Assembly: GCA_964591175.1 (NCBI GenBank)
Contig: CAZQAF010000059.1
Location: forward strand, 1 to 22,058
From: UBA11574 sp964591175
GTDB lineage: Bacteria > Desulfobacterota > Desulfobacteria > Desulfobacterales > UBA11574
DNA length: 22,058 bases
Reading direction: 5' to 3'
Under the pieces are notes generated by a model. That model saw only the letters and a list, made by a program, of their open reading frames with translations. It was not told the origin of the DNA and searched no databases. The position numbers were made by a program, and so were the translations under genes. Below are positions 1 to 6,922 of this stretch, piece after piece. Position 1 is the stretch's first letter. Each line of letters opens with the position of its first letter.

Positions 1-80
1 TTTTTTCGCATGCCTTGATCTTGAACAAAAATCCTCATTTATGGATGGACACTAGGAATATTTAAAAAGGAATTGAAATT

Positions 81-1283
81 TTGAAGGATCTCGGAAAAAC
101 ATCGGCCCATACCGGCCATTCGGATATCGATGCATCTTTTCGGAACCACCTGCCTCCCCTTTTCCTTTTGGCATCCATCTTTTTATTGAACTTTTCTTCT
201 CGAATCATATTGGCGCCCTTACTGCCCACATTGGAAAAAGATTTGGCATTGAGTCACGGCGATGCGGGCGCGCTGTTTCTGTTTCTTTCAATAGGATATT
301 TCATATCCCTGTTAGGATCAGGCCATATATCTTCTCGTATCAGCCACAAAAAAACCATCGTTATTTCGGCGATTTCAGTAGGGATCTCCCTTTCATCCAT
401 TTCCTTTGCCCATAGTTTTTTCGCAGTGCGATGCGGTGTGTTCCTCCTGGGAATCTCAGCAGGCACTTATCTCCCTTCCGGCATTACGACACTCACCTCC
501 CTCGTACACCCCAAGCACTGGGGGAAAGCCGTAGCCATTCATGAACTCGCCCCAAACCTGAGCTTTATATTAACGCCGTTATTGGTTGAAATGCTCCTTC
601 AGATGTTTTTCTGGCGCTATATTTTGCGTTTCATCGGCATCGTTTCGATAATTTTGGGTGTTGTATTTTTCCGATATGGCAAAGGTGGATTGCTTTTGGG
701 AAAATCGCCAAATTTCAAAGCCATCAAACCCATTCTGAAAGTACCCGACTTCTGGATGCTGATGGTACTTTTCGGACTGGCCATTACAAGCACACTCGGC
801 ATCTACAATATGCTCCCCTTATATCTAACCACCGAACATGGGGCCAGTCTCGAATGGGCAAACAGCCTGGTCGGCATCTCTCGTATTCCCGCCCTGGGGA
901 TGTCATTCCTAGCCGGCATGGCAACGGATCGCCTGGGTGCAAAAACGATTATGGTCTGCGTATTTTTCTTCACCGGTATCGTTACCCTTCTTCTGGGTAT
1001 GGTTTCAACATACTGGGTTGTCTTTGTCGTATTTATTCAACCGATTTTGGCCGTGTGCTTCTACCCCGCAGGTTTTTCAGCATTATCCTCCATCAGTGCG
1101 CCGGAAAACAGAAATGTGATTGTCTCATTGACCATACCTGTCGCTTTTGTTCTGGGAGGCGGTGTTGTTCCGTTGTTGATCGGAACCATGGCGGACTTCG
1201 GGCACTTTTCGCTGGGTATCAGTCTCTCAGGACTTATGATATTCACGGGATTTATTATATCTCTTTTGCTTAAGTTGGAATGA
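81..1283 (+). CDS. MFS transporter, substrate unknown
   Basis: A 400-residue, very hydrophobic protein with about twelve predicted membrane segments, the usual size and shape of a major facilitator superfamily secondary transporter of the inner membrane. The first helix begins after a hydrophilic N-terminus of about 25 residues. The loop after the second helix (around residues 83-90, SSRISHKK) has the basic, Arg/Lys-rich character of the MFS loop 2-3 signature, and a similar cytoplasmic loop (MATDRLGAKT) recurs in the second half, as expected from the internal duplication of the fold. The chosen TTG start lies about 8 bases after AAAGGAA. No neighbour points to a substrate. The next gene has its own strong promoter, so this one is probably transcribed separately. 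The family assignment is firm, the substrate is not known. Confidence 0.85.
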   Translation: MKDLGKTSAHTGHSDIDASFRNHLPPLFLLASIFLLNFSSRIILAPLLPTLEKDLALSHGDAGALFLFLSIGYFISLLGSGHISSRISHKKTIVISAISVGISLSSISFAHSFFAVRCGVFLLGISAGTYLPSGITTLTSLVHPKHWGKAVAIHELAPNLSFILTPLLVEMLLQMFFWRYILRFIGIVSIILGVVFFRYGKGGLLLGKSPNFKAIKPILKVPDFWMLMVLFGLAITSTLGIYNMLPLYLTTEHGASLEWANSLVGISRIPALGMSFLAGMATDRLGAKTIMVCVFFFTGIVTLLLGMVSTYWVVFVVFIQPILAVCFYPAGFSALSSISAPENRNVIVSLTIPVAFVLGGGVVPLLIGTMADFGHFSLGISLSGLMIFTGFIISLLLKLE

Positions 1284-1332
1284 TACGAGAGTGTTTAGCG
1301 TTTGATGGTCTATCGAATCGGTTTATGATCCA

Positions 1333-1361
1333 TTGACATACAAACTCGGGCCACTTATACT
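1333..1361 (+). promoter_or_regulatory. Sigma-70 type promoter for the DUF533 gene
   Basis: TTGACA (1333-1338), a 17-base spacer and TATACT (1356-1361) form a near-consensus housekeeping promoter. Transcription would begin near 1368, about 38 bases before the ATG at 1406, whose Shine-Dalgarno AGGAGG lies just upstream. It probably also drives the AIM24 gene that follows. Confidence 0.75.
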
Positions 1362-1405
1362 TCACTCGACGCGATGTCAACCAATCAAATATACAGGAGG
1401 AAACC

Positions 1406-2080
1406 ATGTTTAATCCGGAAAAGCTTTTAGGCGGATTGCTGCTGGGTGGATCACGCCGGCGCGGTGGCATCGGAAGCCTGGTTTCGAGCGGCGCTGCTCT
1501 CGGACTTGTCGGTGTGGCCATGGAAGCTGTAGAACATTTCATGGACCAATCAAAAACCTCGGCTTCTGTGCCACCGCCTTTGGGGCGATCACCCATTCAG
1601 TCTTCTTCTGCTGCGGTACCGCCGCCATCGCCCGGAGGCGCAGCACCCCCGCCGCCGCCGCCCGGAACCGCTGCTTCACCGCCAAGATCTCCTGATGAGA
1701 TACCGGCTGCACCGCCGCCGGCGGCCGGCATGCATGCTGTCCTGATGATTCGTGCGATGATTGCCGCTGCCAACGCCGACGGGGTAATTGACGAAACAGA
1801 ACGAAACCGGATTCTTAAAAAACTCGAGGCAGTGAACCTCAGCGATGAGGAGCATTCCTTTATTGTCAAAGAGCTTCTGTCTCCGGTGGGACTGGAACAA
1901 ATTGCGGTCCAGGTCGAATCATTGGAAACCGCTAAAAATGTTTATCGGGTATCCCTTCTGGCCATTGATATCGACACGGATTCCGAACGAACATATCTGA
2001 AGACCTTGGCCAAACGGCTGGGTCTGAATGATTCCATTCTCGATGAAATTCATGGTGAATTGGGGATTGAAAGACCTTAG
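1406..2080 (+). CDS. DUF533 / TerB-like domain protein
   Basis: A 224-residue protein in three parts. Residues 1-45 hold a Gly-rich hydrophobic segment (GGLLLGG, then a GAALGLVGVAME stretch) resembling the membrane-associated N-terminus of DUF533 proteins such as YebE. Residues 52-107 are a low-complexity Pro/Ala linker with runs of prolines. Residues 109-224 are an all-helical domain with an acidic motif ADGVIDETER (about 124-133), typical of the TerB/DjlA-like fold shared by DUF533 and TerB tellurite-resistance proteins. The start is an ATG with AGGAGG upstream. It sits 65 bases before the AIM24 gene on the same strand. The biochemical function of DUF533 is not established. A second TerB-like protein is encoded at 8217-8690. 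Confidence 0.8.
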   Translation: MFNPEKLLGGLLLGGSRRRGGIGSLVSSGAALGLVGVAMEAVEHFMDQSKTSASVPPPLGRSPIQSSSAAVPPPSPGGAAPPPPPPGTAASPPRSPDEIPAAPPPAAGMHAVLMIRAMIAAANADGVIDETERNRILKKLEAVNLSDEEHSFIVKELLSPVGLEQIAVQVESLETAKNVYRVSLLAIDIDTDSERTYLKTLAKRLGLNDSILDEIHGELGIERP

Positions 2081-2145
2081 AACATGTATTCTTAAATTTA
2101 TGAATTAACGCACTTGGTTTTTATATGATTGAAGGGGGATAGAAA

Positions 2146-3135
2146 ATGGCACAATGGTATTTAAGCTACGGCGGCAACCAGATGGGGCCGATGGATAAGG
2201 CCCGGGCGATGGATCAGGCCAAAAACAATCCCAACGGGTATGCCTGGCGAGAGGGATTTGCAGACTGGTTGCCTATTTCCCAGATAGCCGAATTAAGTTC
2301 GTCAGGGGGTCCGATTCCCGGGCCTCCCCCTTCGCGCACAGGAATGGCGGACGAAATCGATTTTAAAATTTTCGGATCGGAAATGCAGTTTGTCGAAGTA
2401 GAGCTCGATCCCGGAGAGAGTGCGGTGGCTGAAGCCGGCGCCATGATGTACAAGGACAGCACCGTTCAGATGGAGACGGTATTCGGTGACGGATCTGCTT
2501 CGAGCAAAGCCGGCGGTTTTATGGATAAGCTGCTGGGCGCAGGAAAACGCTTGCTCACCGGTGAGAGCCTATTCATGACGGTATTTACGCACACCGGCCA
2601 GGGCAAAGCCCACGTGGCATTCGGTGCACCCTATCCCGGCAATATCATTCCGGTTCCCTTGTCCAGTGTCGGCGGGTGTCTGATTTGCCAAAAAGACAGC
2701 TTTTTGTGTGCTGCCAAAGGCGTTTCCATCGGTATTTACCTCCAACGTAAAATCCTCACCGGGTTGTTCGGCGGTGAAGGATTTATCATGCAAAAACTCG
2801 AAGGCGACGGAATGGTCTTTACCCATGCCGGTGGCACCATAGTGGAACGAAAACTGAAACCCGGTGAGATCCTGCATGTGGATACCGGATGCATCGTTGC
2901 CATGGAACAAAGTGTTCAGTTCGAGATTCAGCAGGCGGGAAATATCAAGACAGCCCTGTTCGGCGGTGAAGGGCTCTTTTTTGCAACCCTTCACGGACCG
3001 GGAAAAATCTGGCTTCAGTCATTGCCTTTTTCACGACTGGCAGGCAGGATGCTACAGGCTTCTCCGGAAAGGGGCGGTGGAAAGGGCGAAGGCTCCATCT
3101 TGGGATCCTTGGGTGATTTAATAGACGGCGATTAA
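2146..3135 (+). CDS. GYF_2 domain plus AIM24/TIGR00266 family protein
   Basis: A 329-residue protein. Residues 1-48 (start MAQWYLSYGGNQMGPM, then GYAWREGFADWLPI) match the GYF_2 domain, a small putative peptide-binding module. Residues from about 67 to 300 match the AIM24/TIGR00266 family of beta-rich proteins: an EMQFVEVELDPGE opening, Gly-rich turns and the repeated FGGEG motif (LFGGEGF, LFGGEGL). The extreme C-terminus is Gly-rich and probably flexible. No signal peptide or membrane helix is evident. Mitochondrial AIM24 is linked to inner-membrane organisation, but the bacterial role is unknown. A GGGGGA Shine-Dalgarno precedes the ATG. It lies downstream of the DUF533 gene and is probably cotranscribed with it. 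It converges with the AcuC-like gene, with only 42 bases between the stops. Confidence 0.85.
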   Translation: MAQWYLSYGGNQMGPMDKARAMDQAKNNPNGYAWREGFADWLPISQIAELSSSGGPIPGPPPSRTGMADEIDFKIFGSEMQFVEVELDPGESAVAEAGAMMYKDSTVQMETVFGDGSASSKAGGFMDKLLGAGKRLLTGESLFMTVFTHTGQGKAHVAFGAPYPGNIIPVPLSSVGGCLICQKDSFLCAAKGVSIGIYLQRKILTGLFGGEGFIMQKLEGDGMVFTHAGGTIVERKLKPGEILHVDTGCIVAMEQSVQFEIQQAGNIKTALFGGEGLFFATLHGPGKIWLQSLPFSRLAGRMLQASPERGGGKGEGSILGSLGDLIDGD

Positions 3136-3145
3136 TTAACACTGC

Positions 3146-3179
3146 AGAAGTGGTCTCAAAGCCTTCAGATACCACTTCT
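3146..3179. terminator. Hairpin between convergent genes
   Basis: AGAAGTGGT (3146-3154) and ACCACTTCT (3171-3179) form a 9-bp perfect stem with a 16-base loop, placed between the convergent AIM24 and acuC stops and reaching into the acuC stop codon. There is no strong T-run on either side, so it is a candidate bidirectional terminator or 3' mRNA stabiliser and not a textbook intrinsic terminator. Confidence 0.45.
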
Positions 3180-4320
3180 ACGCGCCAACCAGCGGAAAAA
3201 CCTTCTCCTTAATCATGGCAACCATTGTTTCGGCCAGATGTTGGGCATGCCCGGAGACGGCACCGTCGATTTTTCGACGGGGATCCGACAGCGCGCTGAC
3301 ATTCCCTAACGCCATCCGATGCGCGTTGACAAACGCTTCCGGCAAAGCATCGGGGATGTCTGCGCCTTTCATGACAGCCCATGCACCGGTCCAGGCCCTG
3401 GCAACATTCATGGTGTTATATCCGCCGCCGCCCAAAGCCACCCATTTTCGATTCCAGGACTTTATTTCCCGAATCAACTCGAAGAAGCCGTTGGTGGTCA
3501 GATCGAGAGCCGCCAGGGGATCCGTACCCAGGGTATCCACACCGAGTTGCGTCATCAGTATGTCCGGATCAAAAGCACGGACAAGGGGCGGCACTACCTC
3601 CCTAAATGCCCAGAGATACAGATCGTCTCCGGTCCCGGGTGCCAGGGGAACATTGACCGCGTATCCGCGACCGGGTCCCTCCCCGATTTCATCCGGAAAC
3701 CCGGTGCCCGGGAAAAGGGTGTGACCGTGCTGATGAAGCGAAATGGTCAGCACTTGATCCGTATGATAAAATGCGTCTTGGACCCCGTCACCATGGTGCA
3801 CATCGATGTCCAGATAAACCACTCGTAATCCATCCTGTATCATTCGGGCAATGCCTATGGCCGGATCGTTCAGATAGCAGAATCCGGACGCCCTGCTGCG
3901 CATGGCGTGGTGTAAGCCACCCGCAATATTAAAGGCAATTTGCCTGCCATTTTCCCTTACCTGGCGAATGCTTTCCAGCGTTGCTCCGGTGACCATCAGA
4001 GACCAGTCGTATACGCCGGAAAAAACCGGGTTGTCTCCGCTTCCCAATCCGTATTCCCAGCCGGTTGGAGGAGCTTGGCCGCTATTGGCGGCCTTGAGGA
4101 TATCGAGATAATCTTGAGCATGGATGAGAAGCAAATCCCGCTCATCAGCCTTTCGGGATTCAATCCAGGGGACATCCGACGACGCGCACAATCCATATGC
4201 CTTAATCAAGTCCATTGTCAGTTGGAGCCGCTCAACTTTCAAAGGGTGATAAGGACCGTAACTGTGGCGGCCGAACTCCTTATTAAAAACCAGAACCGCT
4301 TTTTCAGGTTCCTTCACCAC
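3178..4320 (-). CDS. acuC: AcuC-type / class I histone deacetylase family protein
   Basis: A 380-residue metal-dependent deacetylase of the arginase-deacetylase fold, cytoplasmic. Visible signature elements are GGLHHAM (His137-His138, catalytic pair), SGFCYLND (145-152), LDIDVHHGDG (170-179, with Asp173 and His175 as zinc ligands), QLGVDTLGTDPLA (Asp262 as third zinc ligand) and GGGGYN (Tyr301, transition-state tyrosine). All catalytic residues are present, so it should be active. Bacterial AcuC removes acetyl groups, classically from acetyl-CoA synthetase, but no acs or acuAB neighbours lie here. The start is GTG-GTG: the second GTG (at 4317) is better spaced from the AGGAGG Shine-Dalgarno than the first (4320), so the protein may be one residue shorter. 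The Shine-Dalgarno lies at the edge of the duplicated 55 bases beside the assembly gap. Confidence 0.9.
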   Translation of the reverse strand: MVKEPEKAVLVFNKEFGRHSYGPYHPLKVERLQLTMDLIKAYGLCASSDVPWIESRKADERDLLLIHAQDYLDILKAANSGQAPPTGWEYGLGSGDNPVFSGVYDWSLMVTGATLESIRQVRENGRQIAFNIAGGLHHAMRSRASGFCYLNDPAIGIARMIQDGLRVVYLDIDVHHGDGVQDAFYHTDQVLTISLHQHGHTLFPGTGFPDEIGEGPGRGYAVNVPLAPGTGDDLYLWAFREVVPPLVRAFDPDILMTQLGVDTLGTDPLAALDLTTNGFFELIREIKSWNRKWVALGGGGYNTMNVARAWTGAWAVMKGADIPDALPEAFVNAHRMALGNVSALSDPRRKIDGAVSGHAQHLAETMVAMIKEKVFPLVGA

Positions 4321-4323
4321 GAC

Positions 4324-4533
4324 CTCCTTTTTGTATCACACACAGGGCAAAGAGAATGGCACATAGGGCCTTTGTATTNNNNNNNNNNNNNNNNNNNNNN
4401 NNNNNNNNNNNNNNNNNNNNNNNNNNNNNNNNNNNNNNNNNNNNNNNNNNNNNNNNNNNNNNNNNNNNNNNNNNNNNNCTCCTTTTTGTATCACACACAG
4501 GGCAAAGAGAATGGCACATAGGGCCTTTGTATT
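4324..4533. repeat. 55-bp direct duplication abutting both ends of the gap
   Basis: The 55 bases at 4324-4378 are identical to 4479-4533, and each copy ends or starts exactly at the run of Ns. The copy includes the acuC Shine-Dalgarno on the left, and flows into the period-7 array on the right. Exact abutment and a length equal to a common assembler k-mer suggest the two contigs share a k-mer overlap, and that this is not a biological tandem repeat. Confidence 0.85.
4379..4478. other. Assembly gap of 100 Ns
   Basis: Exactly 100 unknown bases, the conventional placeholder for a gap of unknown size. The flanking 55-bp identity argues that the true distance may be zero or negative (overlapping contigs), or that a collapsed repeat sits here. 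It lies between acuC and a repeat array, and no gene visibly runs into it. Confidence 0.98.
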
Positions 4534-4747
4534 TATGACTTATGATTGTTGATTGAATACAGGGTTAGGATCGTTTGGATCGTTTACTTGGTTTTATTGG
4601 TTCAATTGGTGTATGTTGGTCAAATGGACAAACGGTGGATTGATTGAATCGTTTTTGCCGACCTCCGACTTCTTTCTTCCATCGTCCCTCGTCCCAGCGA
4701 AGTTTACCCGCCTTAGGAGGGCGGCCGTCCCTCTTGCCTGTTATCAG
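4533..4747. repeat. Intergenic array of 7-base and 9-base degenerate units
   Basis: This gene-free stretch holds period-7 units at 4533-4560 (TTATGAC, TTATGAT, TGTTGAT, TGAATAC). A period-9 run follows at 4568-4621 (GGATCGTTT twice, ACTTGGTTT, TATTGGTTC, AATTGGTGT, ATGTTGGTC). More period-7 units lie at about 4659-4694 (GACCTCC, GACTTCT, TTCTTCC, ATCGTCC, CTCGTCC). An AGCGAAG-containing insert and a small CCGCC...GGCGG inverted repeat follow, up to the thioredoxin-reductase stop. No coding potential is seen. Confidence 0.7.
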
Positions 4748-5989
4748 CTATCTCATCTTCAAATACTCCCGGATCATCAACGCCACACTGGCACCCTCAC
4801 CTGCCGCACTTGCCACCTGCTTGGTACTTTTATCCCGCACATCGCCCGCAGCAAAAATCCCCGGAACACTCGTTTCCAATAAATAAGGATCCCGGCCGGC
4901 ATCCTCTTTGGGCCAGCAATCCCGGTGCAGCAGATCATGCCCCGTAACAACGAAGCCCCATGGGTCCAGAACAACGCCGCTTCCTTCCAGGAACCCGGTA
5001 TTCGGTGACAGACCGACAAAAATAAATACGCCTTCCACCGGCAACAATTCTTCCGAACCGGTTTCGTTGTTTATCAACCGAATTTCGGTAAGTTTACTAT
5101 CCCTCCCGATAAACTCCTTTGCTTCGGTATGCCAACGGACATCGATCCTGGGATGGCTGAAAACGCTTTCCTGGATGACCCTGGTCGCCTTGAACTGATC
5201 GCCGCGAACCAATATCGTGACATGGTCGGCGAATTTGGTAAGAAGCAAACTTTCTTCGGTCGCGCTGTTGCCGCCGCCGATTACGGCAACTCGCTTGCCT
5301 TTGTAAAAGGGTCCGTCGCACGTGGCACAAAAATGTACGCCGGCGCCAAGATACTCGTTTTCTCCGGAGACATTCAATCGCTTATATCGGCTGCCGGTGG
5401 TAATAAGCATTGCACGGGCGCTGTATGTCTTTCCGTCGGTGGTTTTTACGCAGGGGTAATTTTGACGGCACCGCAGTTCTAAAACGTCCTGGGCATGAAG
5501 CAGTTCCACTCCGAATTTTTCCGCCTGGGAGCGCAGCCTTTTGGAGAACTCGATGCCCGACACGCCGTCGGGAAATCCTGGAAAGTTCTCCAGTTTCTCG
5601 GTGCCGGCGGCCTGTCCGCCGAACGCAGCACGTTCGATAACCAAGGTGTCGATATATTCCCGGGCCGTGTAAAGTGCGGCCGTAAGTCCGGCGGGCCCGC
5701 CACCCAGTATCAGCAAATCATAATGACTGCGACTGGCCGAGGTCTTCAATCCCAACTTGCTCGCCAGTTCGGCGTTGCTCGGTTCCACCAGAAACGACCC
5801 GTCGGCAAAAACAATTGTAGGGATAATCCGTTTACCGTTGTTTGTCCGGGTTACGAATTCTTCGGCTACCTTGTCTTTTTCGATGTCCACCCATGCATAG
5901 GGTATCTGGTGTTCACCCAAAAATTGTTTGCTTTGGCGGCAATCCGGGCACCAATGGGCGCCGTAAACCGTAATGTCGGGTTTTTCCAT
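4748..5989 (-). CDS. Glutaredoxin-like domain fused to thioredoxin-disulfide reductase
   Basis: A 413-residue cytoplasmic flavoprotein, about 90 residues longer than ordinary TrxB because of an N-terminal thioredoxin-fold domain. Residues 1-82 hold a glutaredoxin-like module with CPDC (14-17) and a cis-proline motif (IIPTIV, 55-60). Residues 90-413 hold the reductase: the FAD-binding GGGPAG (96-101), the redox-active CATC (221-224), the pyridine-nucleotide motif GGGNSA (238-243) and the C-terminal FAD motif GIFAAGDV (377-384). The expected role is to pass electrons from a reduced nucleotide through FAD and CATC to a thiol acceptor, possibly its own CPDC. The usual HRRDGFRA segment that binds NADPH reads VRGDQFKA (261-268), so NADPH preference is uncertain. 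The start ATG follows GGGAG. Downstream and upstream it is bordered by repeat arrays. Confidence 0.88.
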   Translation of the reverse strand: MEKPDITVYGAHWCPDCRQSKQFLGEHQIPYAWVDIEKDKVAEEFVTRTNNGKRIIPTIVFADGSFLVEPSNAELASKLGLKTSASRSHYDLLILGGGPAGLTAALYTAREYIDTLVIERAAFGGQAAGTEKLENFPGFPDGVSGIEFSKRLRSQAEKFGVELLHAQDVLELRCRQNYPCVKTTDGKTYSARAMLITTGSRYKRLNVSGENEYLGAGVHFCATCDGPFYKGKRVAVIGGGNSATEESLLLTKFADHVTILVRGDQFKATRVIQESVFSHPRIDVRWHTEAKEFIGRDSKLTEIRLINNETGSEELLPVEGVFIFVGLSPNTGFLEGSGVVLDPWGFVVTGHDLLHRDCWPKEDAGRDPYLLETSVPGIFAAGDVRDKSTKQVASAAGEGASVALMIREYLKMR

Positions 5990-6008
5990 GGCATTCTCCC
6001 GGGGCGGT

Positions 6009-6091
6009 GTTCAGAGTTCAGCGTTCAGCGGTTCCAGTTTTCAGGTGGGTCTGCGCTCCGGCCTCAGACCTCTGACTTCAGACTTCTGACC
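6009..6091. repeat. Period-7 intergenic array reaching into the EI24 gene end
   Basis: Three tandem heptamers GTTCAGA, GTTCAGC, GTTCAGC occupy 6009-6029 and decay over the next 20 bases. After a short GC-rich insert, four more (TCAGACC, TCTGACT, TCAGACT, TCTGACC) fill 6064-6091. The minus-strand stop codon of the EI24-like gene (6078-6080) lies within the second block. Confidence 0.75.
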
Positions 6092-6818
6092 TATAGCTTA
6101 CCGTCCCTTCCACTTTCTCCATAAAAAACAGCGTCGCCCCGACAGGCGCATAGGACAGAAAAACGATATTTAAAACAGGAATCAGAAACCACAGCCCGAA
6201 CCCCAGATGAAAACCGAGATGTTTTAGTAAAAATTTAAACCGGTCTTTAAAAGATTCATGCCGTCTTGCAGGAATCAGGTCTGTGTTGTCCCAGGCCAAG
6301 AATACTCCCGCGGCAAGCGCCGATATAACCGTCATGACGGGTGAAAGCGGTGTCAGCCACCCCAACACCATGAGCATCAGGACAATGATTACCGGAATAA
6401 TGGTCCTGGGGATTTCCTGGCTGAGCAGATAGAAAAAATACTTGAAAAAGGATATGCGCTCGGCTTGTTTTTCCGTTGCGGCAACCTGATTTTCGGTTAT
6501 TCTCGACATGGCGTCCATAATGATGACGCTGAACAGGAGCTGAGCAATGAGAAATGCAACCACCGCTGAAATTCCCATGAGCAGAAAGGTCAACAACCAG
6601 GAAACAACATACCATAGCCAGACGATCCAGTTGCTTTCCGGCTTTGACCATAAAAGTCCCAGAATTTCACTATGGTACTTGAGGACAAGACTTGCCGATA
6701 CAACCGTGATCAGCACGATCGCGACAAATCGAATGAGTCCCAAAAACAGCAACTTCGGTGTTTTCAGGCCGAGTTTCAGCCCTTTGTAATTATACGCAAT
6801 GCCACTGATCAGGCCCAT
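6078..6818 (-). CDS. EI24/CysZ-like integral membrane protein
   Basis: A 246-residue membrane protein with an N-terminal MGLISGIAYNYKGLKLGL segment and about five hydrophobic helices. The closing motif (SYAPVGATLFFMEKVEG) is typical of the EI24 domain family, which includes the sulfate transporter CysZ. The substrate is not known here. The reading frame is open up to an ATG at 6920, but the ATG at 6818 is preferred: it has AAGGTG at a proper distance, and family similarity begins there. The extra 34 codons are AT-rich and contain a palindrome at 6844-6860. The last residues after VEG (about eight) are partly encoded by the intergenic heptamer array, so the C-terminus appears to have been rewritten by the repeat. 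It lies downstream of the HD-domain gene in the same direction, probably in one operon. Confidence 0.75.
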   Translation of the reverse strand: MGLISGIAYNYKGLKLGLKTPKLLFLGLIRFVAIVLITVVSASLVLKYHSEILGLLWSKPESNWIVWLWYVVSWLLTFLLMGISAVVAFLIAQLLFSVIIMDAMSRITENQVAATEKQAERISFFKYFFYLLSQEIPRTIIPVIIVLMLMVLGWLTPLSPVMTVISALAAGVFLAWDNTDLIPARRHESFKDRFKFLLKHLGFHLGFGLWFLIPVLNIVFLSYAPVGATLFFMEKVEGTVSYRSEV

Positions 6819-6843
6819 AAACTTTAACACCTTAATCGAGTTA

Positions 6844-6860
6844 ATATACGATTCGTATAT
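6844..6860. promoter_or_regulatory. Perfect 17-bp palindrome upstream of the EI24-like gene
   Basis: ATATACGA, a central T, then TCGTATAT: 8-bp perfect arms. It lies 25 bases upstream of the preferred ATG (6818, minus strand) and within AT-rich DNA after the HD-gene stop (6923). The shape and position fit a transcription-factor operator, but no regulator is recognisable. Confidence 0.4.
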
Positions 6861-6922
6861 AGTTTTTAGTATTTGTTGGTCTATCGATTTGGTATTACGG
6901 CATAAACACTCAATACGCATTG

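Noticed and set aside
854..1273. Alternative-frame plus-strand ORF inside the MFS gene
   Set aside because: It has Cys/Arg-rich frame-shadow composition and no membrane or domain pattern, while the MFS frame is continuous.
3215..4111. Plus-strand ORFs opposite acuC
   Set aside because: They are mirror frames of a strongly conserved deacetylase gene, with no recognisable domain or ribosome-binding site.
4304..4538. Short ORFs spanning the N gap
   Set aside because: They are artefacts of translating unknown bases and the duplicated 55-mer.
6819..6920. N-terminal extension of the EI24-like protein from ATG 6920
   Set aside because: The added 34 codons are AT-rich, lie over a palindrome and lack family similarity; the ATG at 6818 has a good Shine-Dalgarno.
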